DNA of 36,455 nucleotides from contig JAAAOI010000038.1 in NCBI GenBank assembly GCA_009908945.1, positions 1-36,455 of the forward strand. The letters are read 5' to 3'. The notes under the pieces were generated by a model, which saw only the letters and a program-made list of their open reading frames with translations, searched no databases and had not been told where the DNA came from. This stretch comes from Bacteroidota bacterium (lineage in GTDB: Bacteria > Bacteroidota > Rhodothermia > Rhodothermales > Salinibacteraceae). Of this stretch, positions 24,451-31,634 are shown in pieces; within the stretch, counting starts at the first letter, position 1, and each line of letters begins with the position of its first letter. A program made the translations under genes and the position numbers.

Positions 24451-25728
24451 ATGCGCATCCTCGTCGTTGGCAGTGGCGGCCGTGAACACGCCCTGGTGTG
24501 GGCCTTGGCCCGCAGTCCGCAAGCCCCCACCTTGTTCACTGCACCGGGCAATCCGGGCACCGAGGCCCTCGGAACGAACGTGCCCATCGAGGCCACGGAC
24601 ACAGCCGCACTGCAGACCTTCGCCGCCAAAGAGGCCATCGACTTGACCATCGTGGGGCCAGAGCAGCCGCTGGTCGCGGGCATCGTGGATGCCTTCCGGA
24701 CGGCCGGGCTGCCTATTGTGGGCCCAACGGCAGCAGCGGCTCGCCTGGAGGGCAGTAAGGCCTTCGCCAAAGAGTTCATGCAGCGCTACCGCATTCCTAC
24801 AGCTACCTATCGCACGTTTGACGGTGACGCATTCGACGAAGCGGCTGCCTATGTGCATGCCGAAGGAGCCCCGCTTGTAGTGAAGGCCAGCGGACTGGCC
24901 GCCGGTAAAGGGGCGCTTGTGTGCGCTACAGAAGAGGAGGCCCTTGCGGCGCTGCAGCGGATTATGGTGGACCGGGCCTTCGGCGCCGCGGGGGACCGCG
25001 TGGTGATTGAGGAGTTCATGACAGGGGAAGAGGCCAGCGTATTTGCCCTGACCGATGGCGAGCATTACGTCGTGACTGTCCCCGCGCAGGACCACAAGCG
25101 TGCTGCGGACGGAGACACCGGGCCCAATACGGGCGGGATGGGCGCCTACGCACCGGCGCCAGTTGTAACCGGCGGCGTGCTCACCCGCGTCTGCCGCAAA
25201 ATCATCGAACCGACGCTGGCGGGCATGGCAGAGGAGGGGCATCCCTACACCGGCATCCTATACTGCGGGCTCATGATTGCGGATGGACAGCCACGCGTGG
25301 TAGAGTATAACTGCCGGCTGGGCGACCCCGAGGCACAAGTGGTGCTGCCGTTGTTGCAAAATGATCTGGCTGATGTGTTCATGAAAACAGCCGAGGGCGC
25401 CCTTTCCGGTGTGCACCTGCGCATGGGGCAAGAAGCCGCCGCCTGCGTCGTGATGGCCTCCGGCGGATACCCGGGACCCTACGCAACCGGTAAGCCGATC
25501 ACGGGCCTCGAGGATGCCGCTGCAAACGGAGCGCTTGTCTTTCACGCGGGCACCGCCAGGACGGCGGATGAACTTGTCACCGATGGCGGACGCGTGCTCG
25601 GTGTCACGGCACTCGGCGCTACCCTGAAAGCCGCGCTCGATCGTGCCTACTCCAGCGTCGGCAGCATTCACTTCGATGAGGCGCAGTACCGGACCGACAT
25701 CGGGCGGAAGGGCTTGGCCCGTTTGTGA
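24451..25728 (+). CDS. purD: Phosphoribosylamine-glycine ligase (GAR synthetase)
   Basis: This enzyme makes glycinamide ribonucleotide from phosphoribosylamine, glycine and ATP, the second step of purine synthesis. The ATG at 24451 starts the invariant N-terminus MRILVVGSGGREHAL; the longer open frame upstream is antisense to the flippase gene. At 425 residues it is the standard length. ATP-grasp features are VVKASGLAAGKGALV, the acidic GDPEAQVVLP and the C-terminal GSIHFDEAQYRTDIG. The gene is monocistronic here: no other pur gene lies nearby, and the next gene starts 122 bases later. That gap contains a loosely spaced 8-bp inverted repeat (25735-25742 with 25791-25798) without a T-run. Confidence 0.97.
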   Translation: MRILVVGSGGREHALVWALARSPQAPTLFTAPGNPGTEALGTNVPIEATDTAALQTFAAKEAIDLTIVGPEQPLVAGIVDAFRTAGLPIVGPTAAAARLEGSKAFAKEFMQRYRIPTATYRTFDGDAFDEAAAYVHAEGAPLVVKASGLAAGKGALVCATEEEALAALQRIMVDRAFGAAGDRVVIEEFMTGEEASVFALTDGEHYVVTVPAQDHKRAADGDTGPNTGGMGAYAPAPVVTGGVLTRVCRKIIEPTLAGMAEEGHPYTGILYCGLMIADGQPRVVEYNCRLGDPEAQVVLPLLQNDLADVFMKTAEGALSGVHLRMGQEAAACVVMASGGYPGPYATGKPITGLEDAAANGALVFHAGTARTADELVTDGGRVLGVTALGATLKAALDRAYSSVGSIHFDEAQYRTDIGRKGLARL

Positions 25729-25850
25729 TTAGAAGGGGCCGTGCAGACGAGCAGGTACCATTATGGCCGATCCGTCACGTGTTACGGTAAACGGCCCCCG
25801 GGGCAGCGCGTTGAGGCTATGCGTATCTGTTCAACTTCTGACCACCACGA

Positions 25851-26420
25851 GTGTCTGCTATTTCTGCTTTCGGGGCCTGGGGCCGACACGTGTGGGCAGT
25901 CCTGACGCGTGAGGACGAGCGCTCACGTCCGGTGTACGTAGCCTACGCCACGGCGGCTGCGGCTGTGCCTGCTAACCTGCTGGCGTTGCTGCTGGCCGCC
26001 AGTGCCACAGCCCTTGGTTATCCACTGGAGGCGTTTGCCATCCCAGAGACCTACAGCTGGGGGAACCTCGCGGCCGATGTCTTCCTGGTATTGCTGTTTG
26101 CCCCCATTGTAGAGACGGGCCTGGTAGCTATCTTTCTATTTATCCTGCGTGCCTTTTCATCGCGTGCCGTATGGCTCATTGGCATGACCGCTGTGGTGTT
26201 TGGACTCAGCCATAGCCTGCTCGGGGATACCTTGGTCAAACAGATCGGCCATGCGGTGCCAACGATGTGGGCGTTTGCCGTGTACGCTGGCGTGTACGTG
26301 GCCTGGACCAGAGGCGAGCACGACGTGACCATGGGCTATACGATGGCCACCCTGACGCATGCCTGCTACAACCTCGTACCCGTTGGGGTGCGCCTTATCG
26401 GAAGTCAGGTAGTCGGTTAA
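25851..26420 (+). CDS. CPBP-like intramembrane protein with degenerate active site
   Basis: This 189-residue membrane protein has four or five hydrophobic segments. Two of the three CPBP/Abi protease motifs are recognisable: F117-x3-H121 (FGLSHS) and H170-x3-N174 (HACYN). The first motif, normally EExxxR, reads ETGLVA, with a single E88, Thr in place of the second Glu, and no Arg. Canonical CPBP proteases cleave or process peptides in the membrane. This one may be inactive or have a different metal site. A GTG at 25851 is the best start; the ATG at 25819 is out of frame. The N-terminal hydrophilic part (residues 1-28) is unusual for the family. It precedes a zinc-ribbon/TPR gene by 114 bases. 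Confidence 0.7.
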   Translation: MSAISAFGAWGRHVWAVLTREDERSRPVYVAYATAAAAVPANLLALLLAASATALGYPLEAFAIPETYSWGNLAADVFLVLLFAPIVETGLVAIFLFILRAFSSRAVWLIGMTAVVFGLSHSLLGDTLVKQIGHAVPTMWAFAVYAGVYVAWTRGEHDVTMGYTMATLTHACYNLVPVGVRLIGSQVVG

Positions 26421-26534
26421 TGCGATGCCCAGACCCCCGATTACGTCTCGCCTTCACGAGCGTGGGGGAATCTGTAGGTCTGGCAGAACGTACGGTGCAC
26501 GTACCATCTGTTTGTTACTGACAAGGGTGTTTGT

Positions 26535-27620
26535 ATGCCTGATTCATCTTCCCAGACGTGCTCGGAATGTGGCGCCCGCGCAGCCGCTGATGCCACGCGG
26601 TGTGATCTCTGTGGCGCTGACCTGACGCCGGCAGCCTCCGACGCGGAGGCGCAGCCGAACTCCGAACAGCCGAACTCCGAGCAGGCCAAGACCCCGGGTG
26701 TTCGGCCCGTCGAGGCCCCACTGCCCCGGGGCGAGGCCCCCAGTCCCTCTCAGGACGCGGACGGTGAAGCTGCGAATGATCGCTCAAACGCGACACTGCA
26801 GCTCGGGCTCATGATCGGGATCGCGGCCATGCTGGTGGTGGCGTTGTTTTTCATCACCAACCTCAGCAAGGACCTCAGTGCTCCGGTAACGCCGGTGCCG
26901 GCCAATGAAGAGGCAACCTTTACCGAACGACCCGCTGGAGCAGAGGAAGAGCCTGATGCCGACCGGCCTTCCATCTTTGAACGGCTGGCTGCTGACGAGT
27001 CGGCCCTTCCGGGAGGGATTGGTTCCGTGGTAGACTCGCTCGATGCGGTGATTGACGCCTCTGAGGGTGAAGCGGCACAGCAGGCCCGCCGGCAAAAAAT
27101 CGACATGCTTATTGGTGCTGGCCGGATGGACCATGCGGCGGTCACGCAGCGCGCGGTGGCACGGGAGGAGGGGAGCCCCGAAGCGTGGCGGCGGGCGGGC
27201 GATCTCTTTTACGAATGGATGGGCCGGATGAATGAGGGGCCGGAGCGCGTGGAGGTAGCGGAGGCCGCTATCGCTGCGTACGATCGGGTACTGGCCCAAA
27301 CGCCGGACAACCTGGACGTCCGCGCCGATCTGGCTACGGCGCTGCTCGAGACAAACGAGCCGATGCGGGGGGTGGAAGAAATTCAGCGCGTCCTCGACGC
27401 CGATCCGGATCACCTGCAGGCGCGGTTCAACTACGGCATCATGCTTGCCATGATTGGCCGCGCGGAGGCCGCCATCGCGCAATTTGAGCACGCCCAACGC
27501 ATTGTGGGCGAGGGCTCGCCATTCTACCGGCAAGCTGAGCAAATCATAGCGGAACTGCGCCAGAGCGAGGGGCAGCCGATGCCAGGTGGGGAGCGGTTGC
27601 AGGGGGAGGATATCGACTGA
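26535..27620 (+). CDS. Zinc-ribbon, single-helix, TPR membrane protein
   Basis: This is a 361-residue protein. Residues 9-26 form a zinc ribbon (C9xxC12 and C23xxC26). A Pro/Glu-rich linker contains a two-copy PNSEQ repeat, encoded by 15-bp tandem copies at 26655-26684. Residues about 88-108 form one transmembrane helix (LQLGLMIGIAAMLVVALFF). An acidic linker follows, and residues about 200-350 contain TPR-like helix pairs (AIAAYDRVLAQTPDNLDVRADL; GVEEIQRVLDADPDHLQARF). TPR proteins scaffold complexes. The layout suggests an inner-membrane scaffold with the ribbon in the cytoplasm and the TPRs outside, since the helix follows a short N-terminus, but orientation is inferred. I know no named homologue. 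Confidence 0.8.
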   Translation: MPDSSSQTCSECGARAAADATRCDLCGADLTPAASDAEAQPNSEQPNSEQAKTPGVRPVEAPLPRGEAPSPSQDADGEAANDRSNATLQLGLMIGIAAMLVVALFFITNLSKDLSAPVTPVPANEEATFTERPAGAEEEPDADRPSIFERLAADESALPGGIGSVVDSLDAVIDASEGEAAQQARRQKIDMLIGAGRMDHAAVTQRAVAREEGSPEAWRRAGDLFYEWMGRMNEGPERVEVAEAAIAAYDRVLAQTPDNLDVRADLATALLETNEPMRGVEEIQRVLDADPDHLQARFNYGIMLAMIGRAEAAIAQFEHAQRIVGEGSPFYRQAEQIIAELRQSEGQPMPGGERLQGEDID

Positions 27621-27712
27621 CGTGATCGGGCCTTGTCCGGCGTTGGGGCTGAGCATCCAGGCCCAGAGCCACGACACGCAGTTGCAAAAGGTGGCTAAAA
27701 GAGCTGCAAAGG

Positions 27713-27740
27713 GAGGGGTACAAAAAGGGGTACAAAAAAA
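27713..27740. repeat. Tandem 12-bp repeat beside the ssrA terminator
   Basis: GGGGTACAAAAA occurs twice in tandem in this stretch, just beyond the terminator hairpin, forming alternating G- and A-runs. It may help read-through termination on the minus strand (T-runs) or may simply be drift. Confidence 0.5.
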
Positions 27741-27772
27741 CGCCTCATGGGCATAAGGCTCATGAGGCGTTT
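27738..27772 (-). terminator. Intrinsic terminator of ssrA
   Basis: A perfect 12-bp inverted repeat (27738-27749 with 27761-27772) surrounds an 11-base loop. Read on the minus strand it ends in a run of seven T, the signature of an intrinsic terminator, 21 bases past the CCA end of tmRNA. On the plus strand it also lies downstream of the TPR gene, but the T-run there is only three bases. Confidence 0.85.
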
Positions 27773-27792
27773 GAGGGACCACGGTGGGTCAC

Positions 27793-28154
27793 TGGTGGAG
27801 ATGGCGGGAATCGAACCCGCGTCCGAGCAGTCGAACATTCAGCCACCTACATGCTTAGATAGCCCTTTTGTTGTCGTCTGCACCTGAAGCTGGCCATCGT
27901 AGCCAGGCACAAACCGAGGTTGAGAAGTTTCACCTGCTATGCTCAACCAGCACACAGCAGACTATTCCGTCTAAGTCGATGCCTTATAACCACCAACGGA
28001 CAGGTAGGCTATAAGACAGATGGGGCTTTACGCCGCCATCGCGTACGAGTAATCGTCCGCAGTTACGGTTTTTTGGCGAGATTTACGAGCCTGCCAAAAA
28101 GGCTCGACATGCAGACTGGTGCGCGATGCTACTCGTCGAAGCCGTGACATCCCC
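27793..28154 (-). ncRNA. ssrA: tmRNA
   Basis: This 362-base gene rescues ribosomes stalled on broken mRNA by acting as alanyl-tRNA and then as message. The 5' end GGGGATG (28154-28148) pairs in seven base pairs with CATCTCC (27803-27797), followed by discriminator A and an encoded CCA (27795-27793). A T-arm with GGTTCGATTCC and the expected 5' stretch GTCACGGCTTCGACGAGTAG are present. The reading frame that ends at 28028 encodes the tag ADDYSYAMAA, beginning with a GCG resume codon at 28060 and ending with TAA. The tag ends in AMAA rather than the common ALAA. Two pseudoknot-like regions lie between. Confidence 0.96.
28028..28060 (-). other. tmRNA tag-peptide coding segment
   Basis: This in-RNA open frame encodes the degradation tag ADDYSYAMAA plus stop (TAA at 28030-28028). 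It is added to stalled proteins so that ClpXP-type proteases recognise the hydrophobic-Ala-Ala end. The resume codon GCG is assumed from the preceding stretch GTAACT. Two or three upstream codons could alternatively be translated. Confidence 0.8.
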
Positions 28155-28189
28155 AGTATGTAAAGAACAACCCCTCGTGAAAGGGACCC

Positions 28190-28195
28190 ATTATA
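28190..28195 (-). promoter_or_regulatory. Possible -10 element for ssrA
   Basis: The minus strand reads TATAAT at 28195-28190, 36 bases upstream of the mature tmRNA 5' end, which would leave a short leader for RNase P to remove. No good TTGACA-like element lies 17 bases upstream. The Bacteroidota TAnnTTTG consensus is not met, so this is tentative. Confidence 0.3.
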
Positions 28196-28238
28196 ATTCG
28201 CGACGCAGCGGCTTGTTCCCCAACGCATGGCCTGTGGC

Positions 28239-29051
28239 TTAGCACGAGGGGTCCACTGGTGTGCCCGCAGGGCTGCCTACGGTGCGTTGCAGAAAGTTGA
28301 GGGTGATGTCGTTGAAGCTACCCGGGTGCTCTATCATGGGGGCGTGCCCGCATCGGTCGATAAACTCCAACTCGGCATTGCCCAGCCGCGACTGAAATTC
28401 GTGTGCCACGTCGGGTGGTGTAATCTCGTCATTGGCGCCCCAGATCAGCAAGGTGGGCGCGTCAATACGGCTTAAGCTTTCGGTGACGGTCTCTGACTGC
28501 GCCGAGCGGGCCATTTTCAGCAGGCGAAGGGCTCGCTTGCGGTTGTTGACGAGGGCCAGCATTTCGTCCACCAGTTCGTCAGTGGCGTGGGCCGGGTCAT
28601 AAAAGGTACGGGCAGCCCGCTCACGAATGAACTCCCGGTCGCGCCGGCGCAGCGTCGAGGTGCCCATATCTACCTCATATATGCCGGAAGCTCCGGCGAG
28701 GACGAGGGCAGCCACGTCCTCGGGTTGTGCCAGAGCCAGCAGCAGAGCAACGTGCCCTCCCAGCGAATTTCCCACCAGCACCGTTGGCCGGAGGTGCAAC
28801 CGATCGATGAAGTCTGAAACATACGCAACCAACCCATCCACATTGGTTTGCAGCATCGGTAGGTTGTAAACCGGGAGCACCGGCGCGTAGACGCGAAACC
28901 CGTGCTCTGCCAGGCAGGTGATGGTAGTGTACCAGTTCGATAGATCGCCGAGCATTCCGTGAAGCAGAACAACGTCGGGGCGAGCCGTCTCTGGTCCTTC
29001 AGCGATGTACTCAAATCCGTGTGCTTCCTGCAGCACAAAGGGCGTAGACAT
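28239..29051 (-). CDS. Alpha/beta hydrolase
   Basis: This 270-residue cytoplasmic serine hydrolase starts at the ATG at 29051 (an in-frame ATG at 29066 is possible). The triad is visible: nucleophile S in VGNSLGGH, acid in WGANDEITP, and histidine in RCGHAPMIEH. The oxyanion strand is VVLLHGMLGD. A cap region of about 70 residues (residues about 130-195) separates the core halves. The general pattern resembles esterases and C-C hydrolases of the MhpC group, but a substrate cannot be named. It lies 84 bases upstream of the tmRNA gene on the same strand and diverges from the ribosomal-protein gene across 226 bases. Confidence 0.88.
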   Translation of the reverse strand: MSTPFVLQEAHGFEYIAEGPETARPDVVLLHGMLGDLSNWYTTITCLAEHGFRVYAPVLPVYNLPMLQTNVDGLVAYVSDFIDRLHLRPTVLVGNSLGGHVALLLALAQPEDVAALVLAGASGIYEVDMGTSTLRRRDREFIRERAARTFYDPAHATDELVDEMLALVNNRKRALRLLKMARSAQSETVTESLSRIDAPTLLIWGANDEITPPDVAHEFQSRLGNAELEFIDRCGHAPMIEHPGSFNDITLNFLQRTVGSPAGTPVDPSC

Positions 29052-29277
29052 AAACGGTAGCTGCATTCGTATCAGTGCGGGCAAGCGCGGTGCGTGTGCG
29101 AACGAGCCGTAAGATAGGGGCGGCCATGCGACAAAGCCAAAAAAATCCCCGATTCGGTCATAGATCGCGCGCGATGATCGTGGAAACCCATTTCGGAACG
29201 GGTGTGTTGCAAAGTGCTACGGTATCATCGCCAACCCCTTGGCGACCGTCTGCTCACCCGATCCCTCCCTCCAGCCT

Positions 29278-29370
29278 ATGCCTTCTGGACGCAAACGTAA
29301 ACGTAAAAAGATTTCGACCCATAAGCGTAAGAAGCGCCTGCGCAAAAATCGCCATAAGAAAAAGAAATAA
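29278..29370 (+). CDS. 30-residue mS38-like (AURKAIP1/COX24-domain) ribosomal protein
   Basis: This very small and extremely basic protein has 21 of its 30 residues as Lys or Arg. It begins MPSGRKRKRKKISTHK and ends in a poly-Lys tail. The pattern KK.STHKRKKRLRKNRHK matches the small proteins annotated in Bacteroidota as AURKAIP1/COX24-domain, related to mitochondrial mS38 and mycobacterial bS22, which bind the small ribosomal subunit near the decoding region. The gene has its own stop and a strong terminator 31 bases after it, so it is its own transcription unit. It is too short for the usual length cut-offs and is easily missed by annotation. Confidence 0.85.
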   Translation: MPSGRKRKRKKISTHKRKKRLRKNRHKKKK

Positions 29371-29400
29371 GGCGTCTTTCGCACCTGCTCTACGGGTTGC

Positions 29401-29435
29401 AAAAGCTGCGGTCGGGGTTCCGGCGGCGGCTTTTT
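29401..29435 (+). terminator. Intrinsic terminator of the mS38-like gene
   Basis: A 15-bp stem with one mismatch (29401-29415 with 29420-29434) has a four-base GGTT loop and a T-run running into 29435. It follows the mS38-like stop by 30 bases. The remaining gap up to the YtxH-like gene holds TATCTTTA (29520-29527), a near match to the Bacteroidota -7 element, but with no properly spaced TTG. Confidence 0.82.
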
Positions 29436-29571
29436 GCGTATGGGAGGGAGCGCACGCGTGATTCTTACGTTTTTCCCAATTCTATACCTTGGGCCACTCG
29501 CCCTTCTCCTGTAGACTTGTATCTTTATCAGGCGTCACCCACATGCGTCCGAATTATAACCCCGTCCACTC

Positions 29572-29895
29572 ATGAAAGAGTACACCGCCAAAGACCTGCT
29601 GCAGACTGCGCTGTGGGCTGGGGCCGTTGGCTCAATATCTGGTTTCGTCCTGGGGCTGCTGGTGGCCCCATTTGAGGGCGAGAAAATGCGACGAAGCATT
29701 TCCTACCGTCTTGAACAGTGGGGGGGAGACGTGGTGCGGCTTTCCGGTCGTTTGCAGCCTCCGGGCACCACCACCGAAGGCCCAGGCACCAGCGAAGCCC
29801 TTGTCGCCGACGCTGAAGAACGCGCCGAACGCATCCGCGCGGACATTGACGCTATTCTCGGCCGGATGCGCGAGCGTGAAGCGCCGTCCGCCTGA
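29572..29895 (+). CDS. YtxH-like small membrane protein
   Basis: This is a 107-residue protein with one hydrophobic segment (residues about 12-34, containing GFVLGLLVAPFEGEKMR). This glycine-rich helix followed by P-x-x-G-x-x-x-R is the hallmark of YtxH/gas-vesicle-like small proteins. The C-terminal half is a charged helix rich in Ala, Glu and Arg (residues about 78-105) that could form a coiled coil. YtxH proteins are linked to general stress in Bacillus and their function is unclear. It stands alone, 125 bases before yaaA. Confidence 0.75.
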   Translation: MKEYTAKDLLQTALWAGAVGSISGFVLGLLVAPFEGEKMRRSISYRLEQWGGDVVRLSGRLQPPGTTTEGPGTSEALVADAEERAERIRADIDAILGRMREREAPSA

Positions 29896-30020
29896 GCCGC
29901 CGCCGACGCGGCGTTGACATGACCCAATCTCTACCGTGGCGGTGTGTCGTGCGGACGTGTTGCGTCGACGTAGCCCACGCTTTTCCTGACGATTCCTGTC
30001 GATAGGCCCTCCTTCCTTAT

Positions 30021-30833
30021 ATGCCCAATTTTGCCATTCTCCTGTCGCCTGCCGAGGGCAAGCAGCCCGGCGGTAATCCCTTTGCCCCAGACATGTTCGA
30101 CTATCGCTCGTCGAACACGTTTAACTATTTCAACGAGCTGAACAGCGAGCGGCGTGCCCTCATCGACGCGCTACAGGCGCACATCGCGAAGGCAGAAGAG
30201 GACGAGTTGGAAGACCTGCTGGGCGTGAAAGGGTTTAACCTGGAGGAGGCCGTTCGCGTGAACGAAGAGATCTACACGGCCCCCCTGATGTCCGCGCTTG
30301 ACCGCTACAGCCCTGGCACGATGTACCAGGCCATGGATTTCGCTGGCTTGCCCACAGGCGCCCAGCGGCGCTTGCTCGAAAACGGTATCATTTTCTCCGG
30401 CCTCTTCGGCGTGCTGCGGCCTGACGACCTGATTCCAAACTACAAGCTCAAGATGAATGCGAAGCTGCCCGAGGTCGGCCGCATTTCTTCCTACTGGAAG
30501 CCGCTCATTAGCCCGCTGCTCAATAAAGTACTCAGCGGACGCTTTGTCTGGAACCTGCTCGCCCAGGTACACCAATCCGCCTGGAACGACGAGCAGACCT
30601 ACGAGCGTATGGTGGAGGTGAAGTTCTACGACGAAAAAGACGGCGAACGCAAGGCGGTGACGCACAACGTGAAGACGCTGCGCGGCCAACTTGTGAACTT
30701 CATCGTTCAGGAATCGGTCGAAAGTCTGGAGCCGCTGCACGAGTGGACGCACCCGGAAGGCTATGCCTTCGACGAGCAAAGCTCCAGCTTTGACGACGAG
30801 ACCCAAACCGGTACTGTCGTTATGGTGCGCTAA
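30021..30833 (+). CDS. yaaA: YaaA-family peroxide-stress protein
   Basis: This 270-residue protein is slightly longer than E. coli YaaA (258). The N-terminal ILLSPAEGK motif, the ALDRYSPGTMYQAMDF segment near residue 97 and GLFGVLRPDDLIPNYKLKM near 130 are strongly characteristic. In E. coli YaaA limits intracellular free iron during hydrogen-peroxide stress and binds DNA. The start ATG at 30021 gives the expected N-terminus. Neighbours on both sides are on the same strand but separated by about 90-125 bases, so co-transcription is uncertain. Confidence 0.93.
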   Translation: MPNFAILLSPAEGKQPGGNPFAPDMFDYRSSNTFNYFNELNSERRALIDALQAHIAKAEEDELEDLLGVKGFNLEEAVRVNEEIYTAPLMSALDRYSPGTMYQAMDFAGLPTGAQRRLLENGIIFSGLFGVLRPDDLIPNYKLKMNAKLPEVGRISSYWKPLISPLLNKVLSGRFVWNLLAQVHQSAWNDEQTYERMVEVKFYDEKDGERKAVTHNVKTLRGQLVNFIVQESVESLEPLHEWTHPEGYAFDEQSSSFDDETQTGTVVMVR

Positions 30834-30921
30834 AAACGCCGGCTGTATGTGCCAGCCCCTCGCGTGACGCCACGTGCTGCCGGGGCGACGGGTCCTTGCT
30901 CATTTTATTGTTGGTGTTGCG

Positions 30922-31560
30922 ATGCAGCATCCGGTTGTCATTGGCATTGCAGGAGGTTCGGGCTCTGGCAAGAGCACGGTGCTCCAGCGCATTATGGAGG
31001 CGTTTGGGCGAGATCAACTCGCCGTGCTGGACCACGACTCGTACTACGTGGACTTGAGCCACCTGCCACCGGAAGAGCGTGGCGCCTTTAACTTCGACCA
31101 TCCGGATGCGCTCGAAACGTCCTTGATGCGGCAGCACTTGGATCAGCTGATGAATGGGCAGGTGGTGCAGAAGCCGACCTACGATTTTACGACGCATGCA
31201 CGCGGCGCAACTACCACCGAAGTGCAGCCTCGGCCGGTCATCATTGTGGAGGGCATCCTGGTGCTGGCTGAATGCCAACTGGCCGAACGTATGAACATCA
31301 AAATCTTCGTGGATGCGGCGGATGACGTCCGCCTGATGCGTCGCATCCGTCGCGACATCCACGAGCGCGGGCGGAGCATCGAAAATGTGCTCTGGCAGTA
31401 CGAAAAGACGGTGCGGCCGATGCACCTGGAGTTCGTCGAGCCCTCAAAACGGAAGGCCGACGTTATCATCCCGCGCGGGGGCCACAACGATGTCGCGATC
31501 GACATGCTGCTCGTACGCATCGAGAAGCTACTGTACCAGTACGATCGCTCACTGGCGTAA
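30922..31560 (+). CDS. udk: Uridine kinase
   Basis: This 212-residue kinase phosphorylates uridine or cytidine to UMP or CMP in pyrimidine salvage. The start is the ATG at 30922; the in-frame GTG at 30874 would add a Cys/Arg-poor leader not seen in the family. The P-loop GGSGSGKST lies at 11-19, the uridine-binding DHDSYY near 41-46, FDHPDALET near 67-75, and the lid region RRIRRDIHERGRS near 137-149. It is followed on the same strand by aceK after a 74-base gap, an unusual pairing of salvage and carbon control. Confidence 0.95.
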   Translation: MQHPVVIGIAGGSGSGKSTVLQRIMEAFGRDQLAVLDHDSYYVDLSHLPPEERGAFNFDHPDALETSLMRQHLDQLMNGQVVQKPTYDFTTHARGATTTEVQPRPVIIVEGILVLAECQLAERMNIKIFVDAADDVRLMRRIRRDIHERGRSIENVLWQYEKTVRPMHLEFVEPSKRKADVIIPRGGHNDVAIDMLLVRIEKLLYQYDRSLA

Positions 31561-31634
31561 CCTCGCGCGCCCACGTGCACAGCACTGCACCACGTGCCAG
31601 AGGCGCACACTTGCCACTGAGAGAGGAGAGGGGC

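Noticed and set aside
29075-29461. 128-residue plus frame covering the mS38-like gene
   Set aside because: Different frame from the 30-residue basic protein, which has a clear family pattern and its own stop and terminator.
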